Origin: Candidatus Aminicenans sakinawicola JGI OTU-1
GTDB lineage: Bacteria; Acidobacteriota; Aminicenantia; Aminicenantales; Aminicenantaceae
Reading direction: 5' to 3'
DNA: 36,173 nucleotides
Assembly (NCBI GenBank): GCA_000493965.1
Contig: AWNV01000030.1
Span: forward strand, 1-36,173
Below are positions 7,376 to 16,072 of the stretch, in pieces (the first letter of the stretch is position 1; the number at the start of each line of letters is the position of its first letter). Below the pieces are notes generated by a model that saw only the letters and a program-made list of their open reading frames with translations, was not told where the DNA came from and ran no database searches. Made by a program: the position numbers and the translations under genes.

Positions 7376-8983
7376 ATGATTAAAGACATAGATATTAAAA
7401 CTACTGATAAGAAAACAGAAGAAACCGAAAAAAAGGGGATTATTAGGAGAAGAGATATTCTCAAAGGATTGGCTGCTGTACCTGTATTCGGCGCGTTTTT
7501 TTATAGCCTTTACAAAAAGAATTTGCTGGATGATCTAAAAAGGAAGGAAATCCTTAATGAACTAGGAATTATTGGAAAGAGGCCTGCAGTTCTTCCAGAC
7601 AGCACCATGAAAAAACCTGGTGAGTTAATAAGGCTTGGGATAATCGGATTCGGAGGCAGAGGGGAATACCTTGCAAAAGCAGGGGGTTTCGCACACCCTG
7701 ACTGGATAGAAAGAAAGCGAAAAGATGCAAAGAAAAACAGAATGGATAGGGCGCTGGAAAACTTTTTAAATCAGGAAGATTTGAATGTTGAGCTGGCAGG
7801 TGTTTGCGATGTGTTTGATGTTAGGGCGGAACGCGGCATTGCAGCTTCTAAAAATGACACCAGACCCGGAGGCAAAGGCAGGGAATTGAAGGGAGCTAAG
7901 CGGTACCTGCATTATCAGGATTTAATTCAGAGCAGGGACATTGATGCAGTAATCATCGCTACCCCTGATCATTGGCATGCCCAGATGACCGTAGATGCCG
8001 CAAATGCAGGAAAACATGTCTACTGTGAAAAGTGTATAACCCGTACAGAAGAAGAAGTCTACAAGGTAGTTGATGTGATTAAAAAAAGTGGTGTTGTCTT
8101 CCAGCTCGGACATCAGAATCCTCAGCAAGAAACATTTATCAAGGCCAAGGAAATAATTTGTAAGAATATTCTCGGAGCAATCACTCTTGTAGAGACAACA
8201 ACAAACAGAAATTCTCCCAATGGTGCATGGGTTTACGAAATTCACGAGAAGGCAAGTGATCAAACCATTGATTGGGAGCAATTTCAAGGACCTGCTCCTC
8301 ATAAAGTGCCTTTCAGCCTGGAAAGATTTTTCCGGTGGAGGTGTTGGTATGATTATGGAACAGGCCTCTCCGGGGATTTGCTTTCTCATGAATATGATGC
8401 AGTTAATCAGATTTTAGATCTCGGTATTCCAAAATCAGCAACAGCTTCGGGCGGGATTTACTTCTACAAAGATGGTCGTGATGTCCCTGATGTATTCCAG
8501 GTAGTTTTTGAATATCCCTCCAGGAATTTAACAGTTGTATACAGCGCCACGCTTTCAAGCGGACGGGTACGAGGGAGGGTATTCATGGGCCATGATGCTT
8601 CCATGGAAGTCGGGAGCACCCTGACGGTAAATGCTGACAACGAGTCGACGCGGTATAAAGAAAAGATAAAAAATAAAATTATAGACACCTCATTGCCGCT
8701 GTTCTCTTTCCATCCTGGATTAAAAGGAATAGATACTATTACTTCAGCAACAAAAAGGTATTTTACGACGAAAGGATTAATGTACACATATAGAGACGGG
8801 AAGCATATTGATTTGACGCATCTTCATGTAAAAGAGTGGATTGACTGTATCAGAAACGGAAAGAAGCCGAGCTGTGGTATTGATCGCGGTTTTCAGGAAG
8901 GAATAACCTGCCATATGGCGACGAAATCCTTTCTTGAAGGACGCAAAGTAGAATGGGATCCAGTTAAGAGAAAAATAATTTAG
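7376..8983 (+). CDS. Gfo/Idh/MocA oxidoreductase with Tat-type N-terminus
   Basis: The protein has 535 residues. Residues 24-30 (RRRDILK) precede a hydrophobic segment (about 31-46), fitting a twin-arginine signal, so export of the folded, cofactor-loaded enzyme is likely. It may stay anchored, because no clear AxA cleavage site follows. The Rossmann fold starts at about residue 84 with LGIIGFGGRGEYL. The family core follows: ATPDHWHAQMTVDAANAGKHVYCEKCIT, split here as ATPDHWHAQMTV and GKHVYCEKCIT, with EKC replacing the usual EKP but keeping the catalytic-type lysine. SGDLLSHEYDAVNQIL supplies the metal/substrate-side histidine region. Such enzymes oxidise or reduce sugar or cyclitol hydroxyls using tightly bound NAD(P). 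Gene order with DoxX and two more sugar enzymes supports one pathway. The substrate is unknown. Confidence 0.9.
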   Translation: MIKDIDIKTTDKKTEETEKKGIIRRRDILKGLAAVPVFGAFFYSLYKKNLLDDLKRKEILNELGIIGKRPAVLPDSTMKKPGELIRLGIIGFGGRGEYLAKAGGFAHPDWIERKRKDAKKNRMDRALENFLNQEDLNVELAGVCDVFDVRAERGIAASKNDTRPGGKGRELKGAKRYLHYQDLIQSRDIDAVIIATPDHWHAQMTVDAANAGKHVYCEKCITRTEEEVYKVVDVIKKSGVVFQLGHQNPQQETFIKAKEIICKNILGAITLVETTTNRNSPNGAWVYEIHEKASDQTIDWEQFQGPAPHKVPFSLERFFRWRCWYDYGTGLSGDLLSHEYDAVNQILDLGIPKSATASGGIYFYKDGRDVPDVFQVVFEYPSRNLTVVYSATLSSGRVRGRVFMGHDASMEVGSTLTVNADNESTRYKEKIKNKIIDTSLPLFSFHPGLKGIDTITSATKRYFTTKGLMYTYRDGKHIDLTHLHVKEWIDCIRNGKKPSCGIDRGFQEGITCHMATKSFLEGRKVEWDPVKRKII

Positions 8984-9035
8984 GATAAATGAGGAGGCTT
9001 GTTTTAAAATCAACTCATGGGAGAGAAAGGGAATA

Positions 9036-10310
9036 ATGGCAAGAAAACGCCTGGGGATTGGGATTGTCGGTGCGGGTTTTATTGCAAAAATTCATATTCG
9101 TTCTTGGGTTGGTGTGCGGGATGCGGATATTTTGGGTATAGTTTCCCGCAAAAAAGAGACGGCGCTAGAGACGGCTGCGCTGGCCAGAAAACTCAATGTT
9201 GGGGAAACCAAAGTATATAGTTCGGTAACAGAAATGGCAGCTGATCCTGCTATCGGTGCAATATGGATATGTGCACCGAACTTTACAAGGCTTGAAAACA
9301 TGGAGGAGATAACTGAGGTCCTTGAAAGGGGGAGGGGGGAATTAATCGGAGTCGCTTGTGAAAAGCCGCTTGGCAGAAATGTGATGGAAGCACGGAAAAT
9401 GCTTGAGCTTGCAAAAAAGGCTCAGCTTCTGGACGGATATCTGGAAAACCAAGTTTTTGCTCCTGCCGTTTTAAAAGGAAAAGAAATTATATGGACACGT
9501 GGTGCGGCAATTGCAGGCCGGCCGTATCTGGCAAGGGCGGCTGAAGAACACAGCGGTCCTCATATGCCGTGGTTTTGGGAAGGAGAGCTTCAAGGAGGCG
9601 GTGTCCTTAATGATATGATGTGCCACTCTGTGGAAGGGGCCAGATTTATGTTAACTCCACCCGGAGCTGACAGGAACATTCTTACACCTGTAAAGATAAC
9701 AGCTTTTGCCGCGTGCTTAAAGTGGCAGCGCCCTCATTATGCAAGAATTCTATCTAATAACAGCAATGGTAAAACAGATTATATAAACAGGCCTGCCGAA
9801 GATTTTGCCCGTGCTATAATTGAATACAATGATGAAAGAGGAGAGAAGATTGTTGTTGAAGCTACTACTTCCTGGTGTTTTGTAGGGGCAGGGCTGCGTT
9901 TAAGCATGGAACTTCTGGGCCCAGAGTATTCTCTTTCAATAGACACGTTGGATTCGGGATTGAAAGTGTTTTTCAGCCGGAAAGTACAGGGAAAGCCAGG
10001 AGAAGACCTGGTGGAAAAACAAAATGCTGAAATAGGACTTATGCCAGTAGTAAGTAACGAGGAAAGTGAATACGGATACATCGAGGAAAACCGCCATATG
10101 GTTAACTCCTTTTTAGAAGGCAGTCGGCCTGAAGAAAATTTTAGCGATGGAGTAAATGTAGCAGAACTTCTTATGACAGCTTATATGAGCGCCGAGCAGG
10201 AGAAGACAATATTATTTCCTCCCCCTGGCCTGGATTCATTTATCCCGGCTGTGTCAAGGGGGAGATGGAATCCAAGATCCAACCCACTCCCTGACCCAGC
10301 TATCAAATGA
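9036..10310 (+). CDS. Gfo/Idh/MocA oxidoreductase, cytoplasmic type
   Basis: A 424-residue NAD(P)-dependent sugar or cyclitol dehydrogenase-like protein without signal peptide. The Rossmann motif GIGIVGAGFIAKIH is at residues 7-20, the family signature ACEKPLGRNVMEA is near 110, and GGGVLNDMMCHSVE carries the expected D...H active-site region. The GAGAAAGGG ribosome site lies before ATG 9036. The protein is only distantly like the Tat-type paralogue just upstream, so this is not a recent duplication. Paired exported and cytoplasmic family members suggest successive or mirrored redox steps on one sugar, on both sides of the membrane. The substrate cannot be predicted from sequence. Confidence 0.9.
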   Translation: MARKRLGIGIVGAGFIAKIHIRSWVGVRDADILGIVSRKKETALETAALARKLNVGETKVYSSVTEMAADPAIGAIWICAPNFTRLENMEEITEVLERGRGELIGVACEKPLGRNVMEARKMLELAKKAQLLDGYLENQVFAPAVLKGKEIIWTRGAAIAGRPYLARAAEEHSGPHMPWFWEGELQGGGVLNDMMCHSVEGARFMLTPPGADRNILTPVKITAFAACLKWQRPHYARILSNNSNGKTDYINRPAEDFARAIIEYNDERGEKIVVEATTSWCFVGAGLRLSMELLGPEYSLSIDTLDSGLKVFFSRKVQGKPGEDLVEKQNAEIGLMPVVSNEESEYGYIEENRHMVNSFLEGSRPEENFSDGVNVAELLMTAYMSAEQEKTILFPPPGLDSFIPAVSRGRWNPRSNPLPDPAIK

Positions 10311-10335
10311 AGGACAATCCTAAAAGGAGGAAGGC

Positions 10336-11250
10336 ATGAAAAAGAAGGGATATTTACTATTTGTATTGATGGCAGCTTTAATTGTTTCTTGTACAGAAGA
10401 AACTCAAAAACAAGGCATAAAAAATGAGGGGACACAATCAGCGATAAAGGAACAGACTGCCACCGCGGGATATCAACATGTACGAATAAAGAAATTCCCT
10501 TTTGCAGTGCAGTGCTGGACATTCAGAAAGTTTTCATTTTTTGAGACACTGGAAAAAGTAAAAAGCCTCGGCATAAAATACATCCAGGCCTATCCCGGCC
10601 AGGTGCTTAGTAAGGACATGCCCGGAGTTAAATTTAGCCACGACCTTGATGAAGAACAGATATGGATGGTGAAAAAAAGCCTGAAGGAAAAGGGGCTCGA
10701 GATCGTAGGCTATGGAGTTATAGGATTTGAAAACAACGAGGAAAGCATGCACAGGGTTTTTGATTTCGCAAAAACACTGGGCATAAGAACTATTGTGACC
10801 GAACCTGAATATGATGACTATTCTCTTCTTGATCGGATGGCTCGGGAATATAATATAAATATTGCTGTACACAACCATCCTGTGCCTTCAAAATACGCGC
10901 GTCCTGAGACGGTTCTTGAGCATGTAAAAAGCTGTAGTGAGGGCATTGGGTCATGTGCGGATACCGGGCACTGGATGCGTACAGGGGTAAACCCTGTAGA
11001 AGCCGTTAAACTGCTGAAAGGCCGCATATTAGATGTGCATTTAAAAGACTTGAATGAATTCGGGACCAAGGAAGCCTATGATGTTCCTTTTGGGCAGGGA
11101 AAGGCAAATATTCACGATATCCTTGCAGAGCTGACCCTCCAGAATTATGGTGGCTTCCTTTCAATTGAGTATGAAAACGAGAAGGAAATTGATAATCCTT
11201 CACCATCGATAATTAAAGGAATTGAATATATTAAAAGTATTACTGAATAA
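10336..11250 (+). CDS. Lipoprotein sugar phosphate isomerase/epimerase-like TIM barrel
   Basis: This 304-residue protein begins with a lipoprotein signal whose lipobox is IVSC, the anchor cysteine being residue 19. The rest matches the xylose-isomerase-like (AP endonuclease 2) TIM-barrel family: FAVQCWTFRKFSFFETLEKV at the start of the barrel, IAVHNHPVPSKYARPE, GSCADTGHWMRTGVNPVEAV, LDVHLKDLNEFG and GGFLSIEYENE provide the usual metal-binding Asp, His and Glu residues. Members isomerise or epimerise sugars, inositol derivatives or keto-sugars. The membrane anchor implies periplasmic action, in line with the Tat-type oxidoreductase two genes upstream. AAAGGAGG provides a strong ribosome site 25 bases after the previous gene. 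It ends the operon, facing apbE. Confidence 0.88.
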   Translation: MKKKGYLLFVLMAALIVSCTEETQKQGIKNEGTQSAIKEQTATAGYQHVRIKKFPFAVQCWTFRKFSFFETLEKVKSLGIKYIQAYPGQVLSKDMPGVKFSHDLDEEQIWMVKKSLKEKGLEIVGYGVIGFENNEESMHRVFDFAKTLGIRTIVTEPEYDDYSLLDRMAREYNINIAVHNHPVPSKYARPETVLEHVKSCSEGIGSCADTGHWMRTGVNPVEAVKLLKGRILDVHLKDLNEFGTKEAYDVPFGQGKANIHDILAELTLQNYGGFLSIEYENEKEIDNPSPSIIKGIEYIKSITE

Positions 11251-11308
11251 GATGAATTTGAGGGGATGGAGGAAGCGACATTGACCCAGCTGTCATCAAT
11301 GAATCCTG

Positions 11309-12286
11309 TTATTTTAGGGGCTGGAAGGGATAAGGCTTTCCTATTACCGATGTCCTTCCATTGGAGTCGATAAGGAGAGCTCCGTATTCTGGATATTTTT
11401 CTATGATCATCTCTGGCTTATTACTAACAAAGAGAGCAGTAGAAAGAGCGTCGCAGAGAAGAGTTTCCGGCCCGATTACTGTTACGCTCTGTTTGCCTTT
11501 AGCAGGATATCCAGTGCTGGGGTTAAAAACATGATGGTAACGAGTCCCTTTTTCAATGAAATATCTCTGATAATCTCCTGTTGTTGCTGTCCCAAGGCCA
11601 GAGACAGCAAGTACACATAAGAATCCCCTTTTTCGTGGATGTTTTACTCCGATCTTCCAGGGTTGATTATCCGGGTTTTGCCCCCAGCAAAACAGGTCCC
11701 CCCCAGCATTAATAAAACCTTTAATGATTCCCATTGCGATTAAGGATTTCGAAGCAAGGTCGATGCCGTAGCCCTTTGCAATCCCGCCCCAGTCAAGCTC
11801 CATTCCTGGGAGGAGAACAAGACTGCCATTCTCTTCTTTTATTTTATCCATTCCGATGTGTTTTAATAGAGCCTTTATCTCATTTGAGGGGGGGACATGA
11901 AGGGAACCATTGAAAAAACCCCATGCTTTGGAAAGAGGGGCTACGGTTATGTCGAAACAGCCGCTTGAGTTTTGATAAACATTTAAAGCTCTTTGGAAAA
12001 GTTCAAGAACAGGCTGGGAGGCATAGTCCCTGATTCCTGGTGAAAAATGGCCTTCGATCTCTGAGAATACGCGCTTAATTTCCTGCTCTGCGGATTTAGA
12101 TGCGGTCTCCGAGCAGAATATCTTTATTTCACAGACAGTATCAAAGAAAAGGAAGGTTGAGGTGTGCCATTTTTCTCCTGTCCTACAGCCTGGTATAAGA
12201 AAAAGAAAAAAGAGAATAAGAATGCAAAGTGTTTTTGCGGAGAGCGAGGAAAACGTGAAATGCTGCCCTATCCGATTAACATACAT
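11309..12286 (-). CDS. apbE: FAD:protein FMN transferase ApbE (lipoprotein)
   Basis: ApbE attaches FMN from FAD to a threonine in exported flavoproteins, including RnfG and RnfD. The 325-residue protein has a hydrophobic signal ending in FLIPGC, so it should be lipid-anchored facing the periplasm. Family motifs are DWGGIAKGYGID, INAGGDLFCWG, TATTGDYQRYF, YHHVFNPSTGYPA and the late CDALSTALFV with the metal-binding Asp. Its place at the end of the Rnf operon, 26 bases after the NusG_II gene, fits a dedicated maturation role. No good ribosome site is visible before ATG 12286, although an in-frame stop lies just upstream, which fixes the start. Key residues appear intact. Confidence 0.93.
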   Translation of the reverse strand: MYVNRIGQHFTFSSLSAKTLCILILFFLFLIPGCRTGEKWHTSTFLFFDTVCEIKIFCSETASKSAEQEIKRVFSEIEGHFSPGIRDYASQPVLELFQRALNVYQNSSGCFDITVAPLSKAWGFFNGSLHVPPSNEIKALLKHIGMDKIKEENGSLVLLPGMELDWGGIAKGYGIDLASKSLIAMGIIKGFINAGGDLFCWGQNPDNQPWKIGVKHPRKRGFLCVLAVSGLGTATTGDYQRYFIEKGTRYHHVFNPSTGYPAKGKQSVTVIGPETLLCDALSTALFVSNKPEMIIEKYPEYGALLIDSNGRTSVIGKPYPFQPLK

Positions 12287-12312
12287 TATAGAGTCGATGA
12301 ACGAGTAGTTCT

Positions 12313-13047
12313 TTAGCCAATGACAGTATCAATAGAATGCCTGCCCTGAACTTCCAAGAGGAAGTGGTTTGGCGCACAGATAATGCGTTCCCCAGCAAAG
12401 GATACAGGAGGAGTATAGAGGCAGATTTTATGACTGCAGGAAGACTCGCTAACCCAGACTTTTCTGTCTTTTACAACAACAGTGATTTTCCCTTTTCTAG
12501 CCGAGAAAGATTTCGACTGGTTCTCTTTTAAAGAGGCCGTTTCTATCCTGCGTCCGTCTTTAAAGATTGAAACGGATTCTCCGTAGAAAAACCGCGCCCG
12601 CCTATCCTTCAATGATGCTATAGTTAAGCAGGAAGATGGGCTGCGGTTTTCATTCATTTCTTTCCAAAGGGAGTAAAGTTTTTTTGATCTTATATCCCAG
12701 ATTTCGCCTTTTCTGACCAGAGTAAAAGAAGGTAGAGCATTTTGTCTCAAACAGCTAAAGGAGATAGCGATGTCCGCCATTGCCGGGCTCTGCATATATG
12801 TCCAACCTTTTTGAGAAAGGATCTGTCTAAGTTCTTTCTCTTGGGGGTGAGAGTTAAGCAGCGTAAAATTCCGGCCTGTGAATATGCCGTACTTTTGCAA
12901 TTCCTCCAGGAGGAAAGAGATAAACAGCTGAGGACTGTCTGCAATAAGATATAGTTCACAGTCGCCTTGCGTCGTTTTTGATGCCAGCAAGAGCGGAGCA
13001 AGTAACGGAGTGGCCAGCATTGTTTTAAAAAAACCTCGTCTATCCAT
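12313..13047 (-). CDS. Tat-signal protein with C-terminal NusG_II domain
   Basis: A 244-residue protein starting MDRRGFFKTMLATPLL, a twin-arginine signal (RRGFFK) followed by a hydrophobic stretch. Residues about 155-244 match the NusG_II domain found beside many Rnf and ApbE genes: KITVVVKDRKVWVSESSC, then C204, C209 and C224 in CSHKIC and IICAPNH. The cysteine pattern suggests a metal or disulfide site. The N-terminal half (30-150) is not recognised; related Rnf-linked NusG_II proteins are usually shorter, so this extra domain is unusual. AAAGGAG lies six bases before ATG 13047. It probably assists assembly of, or electron flow to, Rnf, but that is inference. Confidence 0.8.
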   Translation of the reverse strand: MDRRGFFKTMLATPLLAPLLLASKTTQGDCELYLIADSPQLFISFLLEELQKYGIFTGRNFTLLNSHPQEKELRQILSQKGWTYMQSPAMADIAISFSCLRQNALPSFTLVRKGEIWDIRSKKLYSLWKEMNENRSPSSCLTIASLKDRRARFFYGESVSIFKDGRRIETASLKENQSKSFSARKGKITVVVKDRKVWVSESSCSHKICLYTPPVSFAGERIICAPNHFLLEVQGRHSIDTVIG

Positions 13048-13048
13048 T

Positions 13049-13489
13049 TTAATCTCCTTTTTTGGCTATATTGCTTATAACTGGATAAAGATGATCCTTG
13101 TTTTTTCTATTGAAATAAAAAAAGAGACCCATTCCTCCCAAAAAAAGACCGAGAAAGAGGCCAAATATGCTCGCATATGATGAAGATGATTTTAACAAAT
13201 ATGACAGAAAACTTCCAGCGCCCATACCAATTAAAGAAGCAGCGAGAAGGACTCCAAAAAGGAGGATCAGGGCTTTGCTGTAATTCGACTCTGGGACTTC
13301 AATCGTGACTTCATCTCCCGGGCGTGCGTTTAAGGGGTTCATAACAGAAAGAATTCCTTTTGATGTGTTTTGTCCGATACACAGGCTCCTGGCAGGGCAG
13401 CGATGGCAGGCCTTAAGACATTCAATTTCTACTTGAGCCATGCCTTCTTTTGTAGATACAACCAAACCGGTATCATTCATTTTTCTCAT
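13049..13489 (-). CDS. rseC: RseC/MucC-like SoxR-reducing system protein
   Basis: A 146-residue membrane protein. The N-terminus has four cysteines (C24, C28, C31, C37) in CLKACHRCPARSLC, the RseC pattern thought to hold an iron-sulfur cluster, followed by RPGDEVTIEVP and two hydrophobic helices (about 70-95 and 100-122). In Escherichia coli, RseC acts with the Rsx (Rnf) complex to reduce SoxR; elsewhere it accompanies Rnf. Here it directly follows rnfB and overlaps it by 17 bases if started at 13489; ATG 13480 would shrink the overlap to 8. Neither start has a decisive ribosome site. The stop nearly touches the following gene, so the unit is one operon. Confidence 0.85.
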   Translation of the reverse strand: MRKMNDTGLVVSTKEGMAQVEIECLKACHRCPARSLCIGQNTSKGILSVMNPLNARPGDEVTIEVPESNYSKALILLFGVLLAASLIGMGAGSFLSYLLKSSSSYASIFGLFLGLFLGGMGLFFYFNRKNKDHLYPVISNIAKKGD

Positions 13490-14276
13490 TGAGGCGGCCG
13501 ATAGCTCCTGTTGGGCATTTTTCGACGGCTTGAATATTTTCGGGTTTAATTTTTTTATAATCTATAATTTTAGCAAGATTGTTTTCCATAACTATTGCTT
13601 CGGGACAAGCGCGTACACATATACCGCATGCAATACAGGAATTTTTACATAATTTTCTTGCGGTAGGGCCTCTATCTAAAGAGCGGCAGAAAACGAAGAT
13701 TTTCTGAGAAATTGGATGCAGCTCAATGATATTCTGTGGGCAGGCATCAACACATTTTCCACAAGCTGTGCATTTGTCTTCTATAACAATCGGGAGCCCT
13801 TCTTCTTCCATGTAAATGGCGTCAAACATGCATGCCTGTACGCAGTCTCCAAAGCCCATGCAGCCATAGGAACACTGTTTGTTCCCCCCAATTAAGTGAG
13901 ATGCGTAACAGGTCCTTATACCGAGGTAGTCCCCTCTGTTTTTTGCAGCTTTCCGTGTGCCGCGGCAGTGCACACGCGCAACTTTCTTGATGACTTCACC
14001 GGCTTGGACTCCCAAAATTTCAGCGATCTTGTTTGCCACTTCTTCTCCGCCCACAGGGCAGCCGTTTACAGGGGCGTTTCCTTTAACAACAGCCTCGGCA
14101 AATGCACGGCAGCCGGAGTATCCGCAAGCTCCACAGTTGGCCTGTGGAAGGGCCTCTGATATCTTCGAGACTTTAGGGTCTTCCTCGACTCTGAGTTTTT
14201 TAAAGGCAAGAGCAAGCCCAACGGAAAAAAGAAATCCCAGGCTTGCCATGGTGATAACAGGTATTAAGAAGTCCAT
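13473..14276 (-). CDS. rnfB: Rnf complex subunit RnfB (polyferredoxin)
   Basis: RnfB is the cytoplasm-facing iron-sulfur subunit that accepts ferredoxin electrons. In this 267-residue protein a membrane anchor at 3-25 is followed by the ferredoxin-like Fes domain with C48, C51, C56 and C73 (NCGACGYSGC). Then come multiple 4Fe-4S motifs: C135-C139-C145-C149, CTACGKCVDACP at 169-180 and CIACGICVRACP at 214-225, with a further CP pair near 254. Length and order fit RnfB of anaerobes. The gene begins two bases after rnfA ends and overlaps rseC. It completes an rnfCDGEAB set, all in one direction. Confidence 0.96.
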   Translation of the reverse strand: MDFLIPVITMASLGFLFSVGLALAFKKLRVEEDPKVSKISEALPQANCGACGYSGCRAFAEAVVKGNAPVNGCPVGGEEVANKIAEILGVQAGEVIKKVARVHCRGTRKAAKNRGDYLGIRTCYASHLIGGNKQCSYGCMGFGDCVQACMFDAIYMEEEGLPIVIEDKCTACGKCVDACPQNIIELHPISQKIFVFCRSLDRGPTARKLCKNSCIACGICVRACPEAIVMENNLAKIIDYKKIKPENIQAVEKCPTGAIGRLNEKNE

Positions 14277-14278
14277 TT

Positions 14279-14851
14279 TTATATCATTCCTGAGAAACCG
14301 AGAAAAGCCAGGGCCATTATCCCTGCTACGATTAGTGCGATCCCAGCTCCTTTCAAGGGTTCTGGCACATCCGCCAGGTCAAGCTGTTCTCTGATTCCTG
14401 CCATAAGAACAATGGCCAATGTAAAGCCCAGGCCGGAGCCAACCCCGAAGACTACCGCCTTTGCAAAACTATAATTATTCAGAGCAGAAAGAAGAGCAAG
14501 CCCCATGATAGCGCAGTTTGTTGTTATAAGAGGAAGATAGATTCCAAGGGCCTGGTATAGAGGAAGGCTAATCTTTCGGATAAACATTTCGACAAGCTGT
14601 ACGAGAGAAGCGATAACAAGGATAAAAGATACAATCTGAAGGTAGTCAAGGTTATATGGAATAAGAATCCAGTGGTTGATCATCCATGTGAAAACAGCGG
14701 TAATAGTCATGACGAAAGTGACTGCCAACCCCATGGAGACAGCAGAGTCTATTTTTTTACTCACTCCCAGGAAGGGGCATATTCCAAGAAAATAATGGAG
14801 AATATAATTATTAATAAGAACCGCTGAAATGAAGAGAAGAACAAGTTCCAC
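14279..14851 (-). CDS. rnfA: Rnf complex subunit RnfA
   Basis: RnfA is a six-helix membrane subunit that, with RnfE, forms the central electron and ion path. The 190-residue protein has C25 in FLGICPFLG and C113 in TTNCAIMG, the cysteines that coordinate the intramembrane iron-sulfur centre with RnfE. It starts with GTG at 14851, which overlaps the rnfE stop as TAGTG. AGAGGA lies seven bases upstream, supporting this start. Sequence similarity to RnfE is the family-wide internal pairing, not a local duplication. Rnf pumps Na+ or H+ while moving electrons between ferredoxin and NAD; the ion cannot be told by eye. Confidence 0.96.
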   Translation of the reverse strand: MELVLLFISAVLINNYILHYFLGICPFLGVSKKIDSAVSMGLAVTFVMTITAVFTWMINHWILIPYNLDYLQIVSFILVIASLVQLVEMFIRKISLPLYQALGIYLPLITTNCAIMGLALLSALNNYSFAKAVVFGVGSGLGFTLAIVLMAGIREQLDLADVPEPLKGAGIALIVAGIMALAFLGFSGMI

Positions 14852-15477
14852 TATACTGTCCTCTTTACTGTCTTCTTTTTTGTTTTGCTTTCAATGAAAA
14901 GCGCTAAAGCAAGCAGGATTCCAAGTGTCATAAAGGCTCCGGGAGGAAGCATCATTATTATCCAGGGTTTGAACCAGGCTCCCATGACTTGGTGCCCCAG
15001 GAAAGTCCCTGCCCCCAGGATTTCTCTTATTGAACTTAATATTAGTAGGGCAATAATAAACCCTGTGCTCATACCAAGTGCGTCTATAAGAGAACGGCTC
15101 ACGGAGTTCTTCGAAGAAAATGCCTCCTGACGGCCTAGGATTATGCAGTTAACAACTATTAAAGGAATATAAGGACCAAGGCTTTTGGAAATAGGGGGAA
15201 AAAAGGCCTGCAGGAACCTGTCGGCCATCGTGACAAAAGTAGCGATAATCACGATGTAACAGGCAATGCGAACCTGACTCGGGATAAGTTTTTTTATGCT
15301 AGCTACTACGACAGAACTGAATATCAGCACAAAGCTTGTTGCAAGCCCCATGGCGATACCATTGATGACAGCATTTGAAACTGCAAGTGTAGGGCACAGG
15401 CCTAGAAGCTGGCGAAAGACTGGGTTCTCCTTCCATAAACCTTTAATGTATTCTTGAGCGATGCTTTTAGTTGGCAT
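14851..15477 (-). CDS. rnfE: Rnf complex subunit RnfE
   Basis: RnfE is the membrane partner of RnfA. I prefer ATG 15477 (208 residues) over the frame's GTG-free upstream start at 15504, because GAGG sits six bases before it and it cuts the overlap with rnfG to 11 bases. The start region GLWKENPVFRQLLGLCPTLA is highly typical. C28 in LGLCPTLA and C111 in VVNCIILGR are the expected iron-sulfur cysteines, and about six hydrophobic helices are present. The C-terminal tail is basic (KTKKKTVKR). It is translationally tied to rnfG before it and rnfA after it. Confidence 0.95.
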   Translation of the reverse strand: MPTKSIAQEYIKGLWKENPVFRQLLGLCPTLAVSNAVINGIAMGLATSFVLIFSSVVVASIKKLIPSQVRIACYIVIIATFVTMADRFLQAFFPPISKSLGPYIPLIVVNCIILGRQEAFSSKNSVSRSLIDALGMSTGFIIALLILSSIREILGAGTFLGHQVMGAWFKPWIIMMLPPGAFMTLGILLALALFIESKTKKKTVKRTV

Positions 15478-16072
15478 CTTTTTCCTCGCTTCCGAACTTA
15501 CCATCTTTTTTCAAGCTCCTCAGTTGCTCTAAAGAAAGGTTGACGATTTGCAGCACTTTCTCTGAAGAAATTGTTGCACCGGTGATTGTATTGATTTCAG
15601 CTTGAGAGAGTTCTTCAAGGGAGGTCGCTGCGGGCTTGTGCAGGCTGAGCGAGCCGCTGCTGTCCCTGTTTTCCCAGTAAATGAGGAAAGATTCTTTATC
15701 TGTGATTTTAGCCCCAAGGCCAGGAGTTTCCTTCTGTTCAAGAATGGTCAAACAGTTGATTATTGTAAGAGAAGGGTTTATTCCATACATTAATTCGATT
15801 TTATCCTGAAAGCCTGTTCCAGATGTGTAGATAGCATAACCCAGGAGATTTCCGTTGTTGTCTTTTCCTGTATAGATGATGAAATCTTTTTCTTCATACA
15901 ATTTCTGACTGCTGCTTGTCCCCGGAACCACAGAAACGATAGCATCTTCTATTTGCATTTGTTTGTTTTGTGCTATTCGGTCTTTTGTCAGATGTCCGAC
16001 ACTTACAAGAAATCCACCAGAAATGATTCCGACCGAGGTCAGAACTATAATCATTCTGGAGGAAAGGCTCAT
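15467..16072 (-). CDS. rnfG: Rnf complex subunit RnfG (covalent FMN protein)
   Basis: RnfG is a periplasm-facing flavoprotein with a single N-terminal membrane helix (about 7-26). Its 201 residues contain ETPGLGAKI at 115-123 and TGATISS at 164-170. T167 in this TGAT motif is the expected site of covalent FMN attachment by ApbE, which is encoded seven genes downstream. Length and motif order are normal. The start codon overlaps the rnfD stop as ATGA, so the two are coupled. The C-terminal end overlaps the start of rnfE. Confidence 0.96.
   Translation of the reverse strand: MSLSSRMIIVLTSVGIISGGFLVSVGHLTKDRIAQNKQMQIEDAIVSVVPGTSSSQKLYEEKDFIIYTGKDNNGNLLGYAIYTSGTGFQDKIELMYGINPSLTIINCLTILEQKETPGLGAKITDKESFLIYWENRDSSGSLSLHKPAATSLEELSQAEINTITGATISSEKVLQIVNLSLEQLRSLKKDGKFGSEEKDAN

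Noticed and set aside
11251..11308. Segment GACCCAGCTGTCA...AATGAA resembles the end of the second Gfo/Idh gene (around 10291-10312), suggesting a duplicated gene tail.
   Set aside because: The similarity covers only about 20 bases, the frame is closed by a stop at 11259-11261, and there is no flanking homology. Coincidence is as likely.
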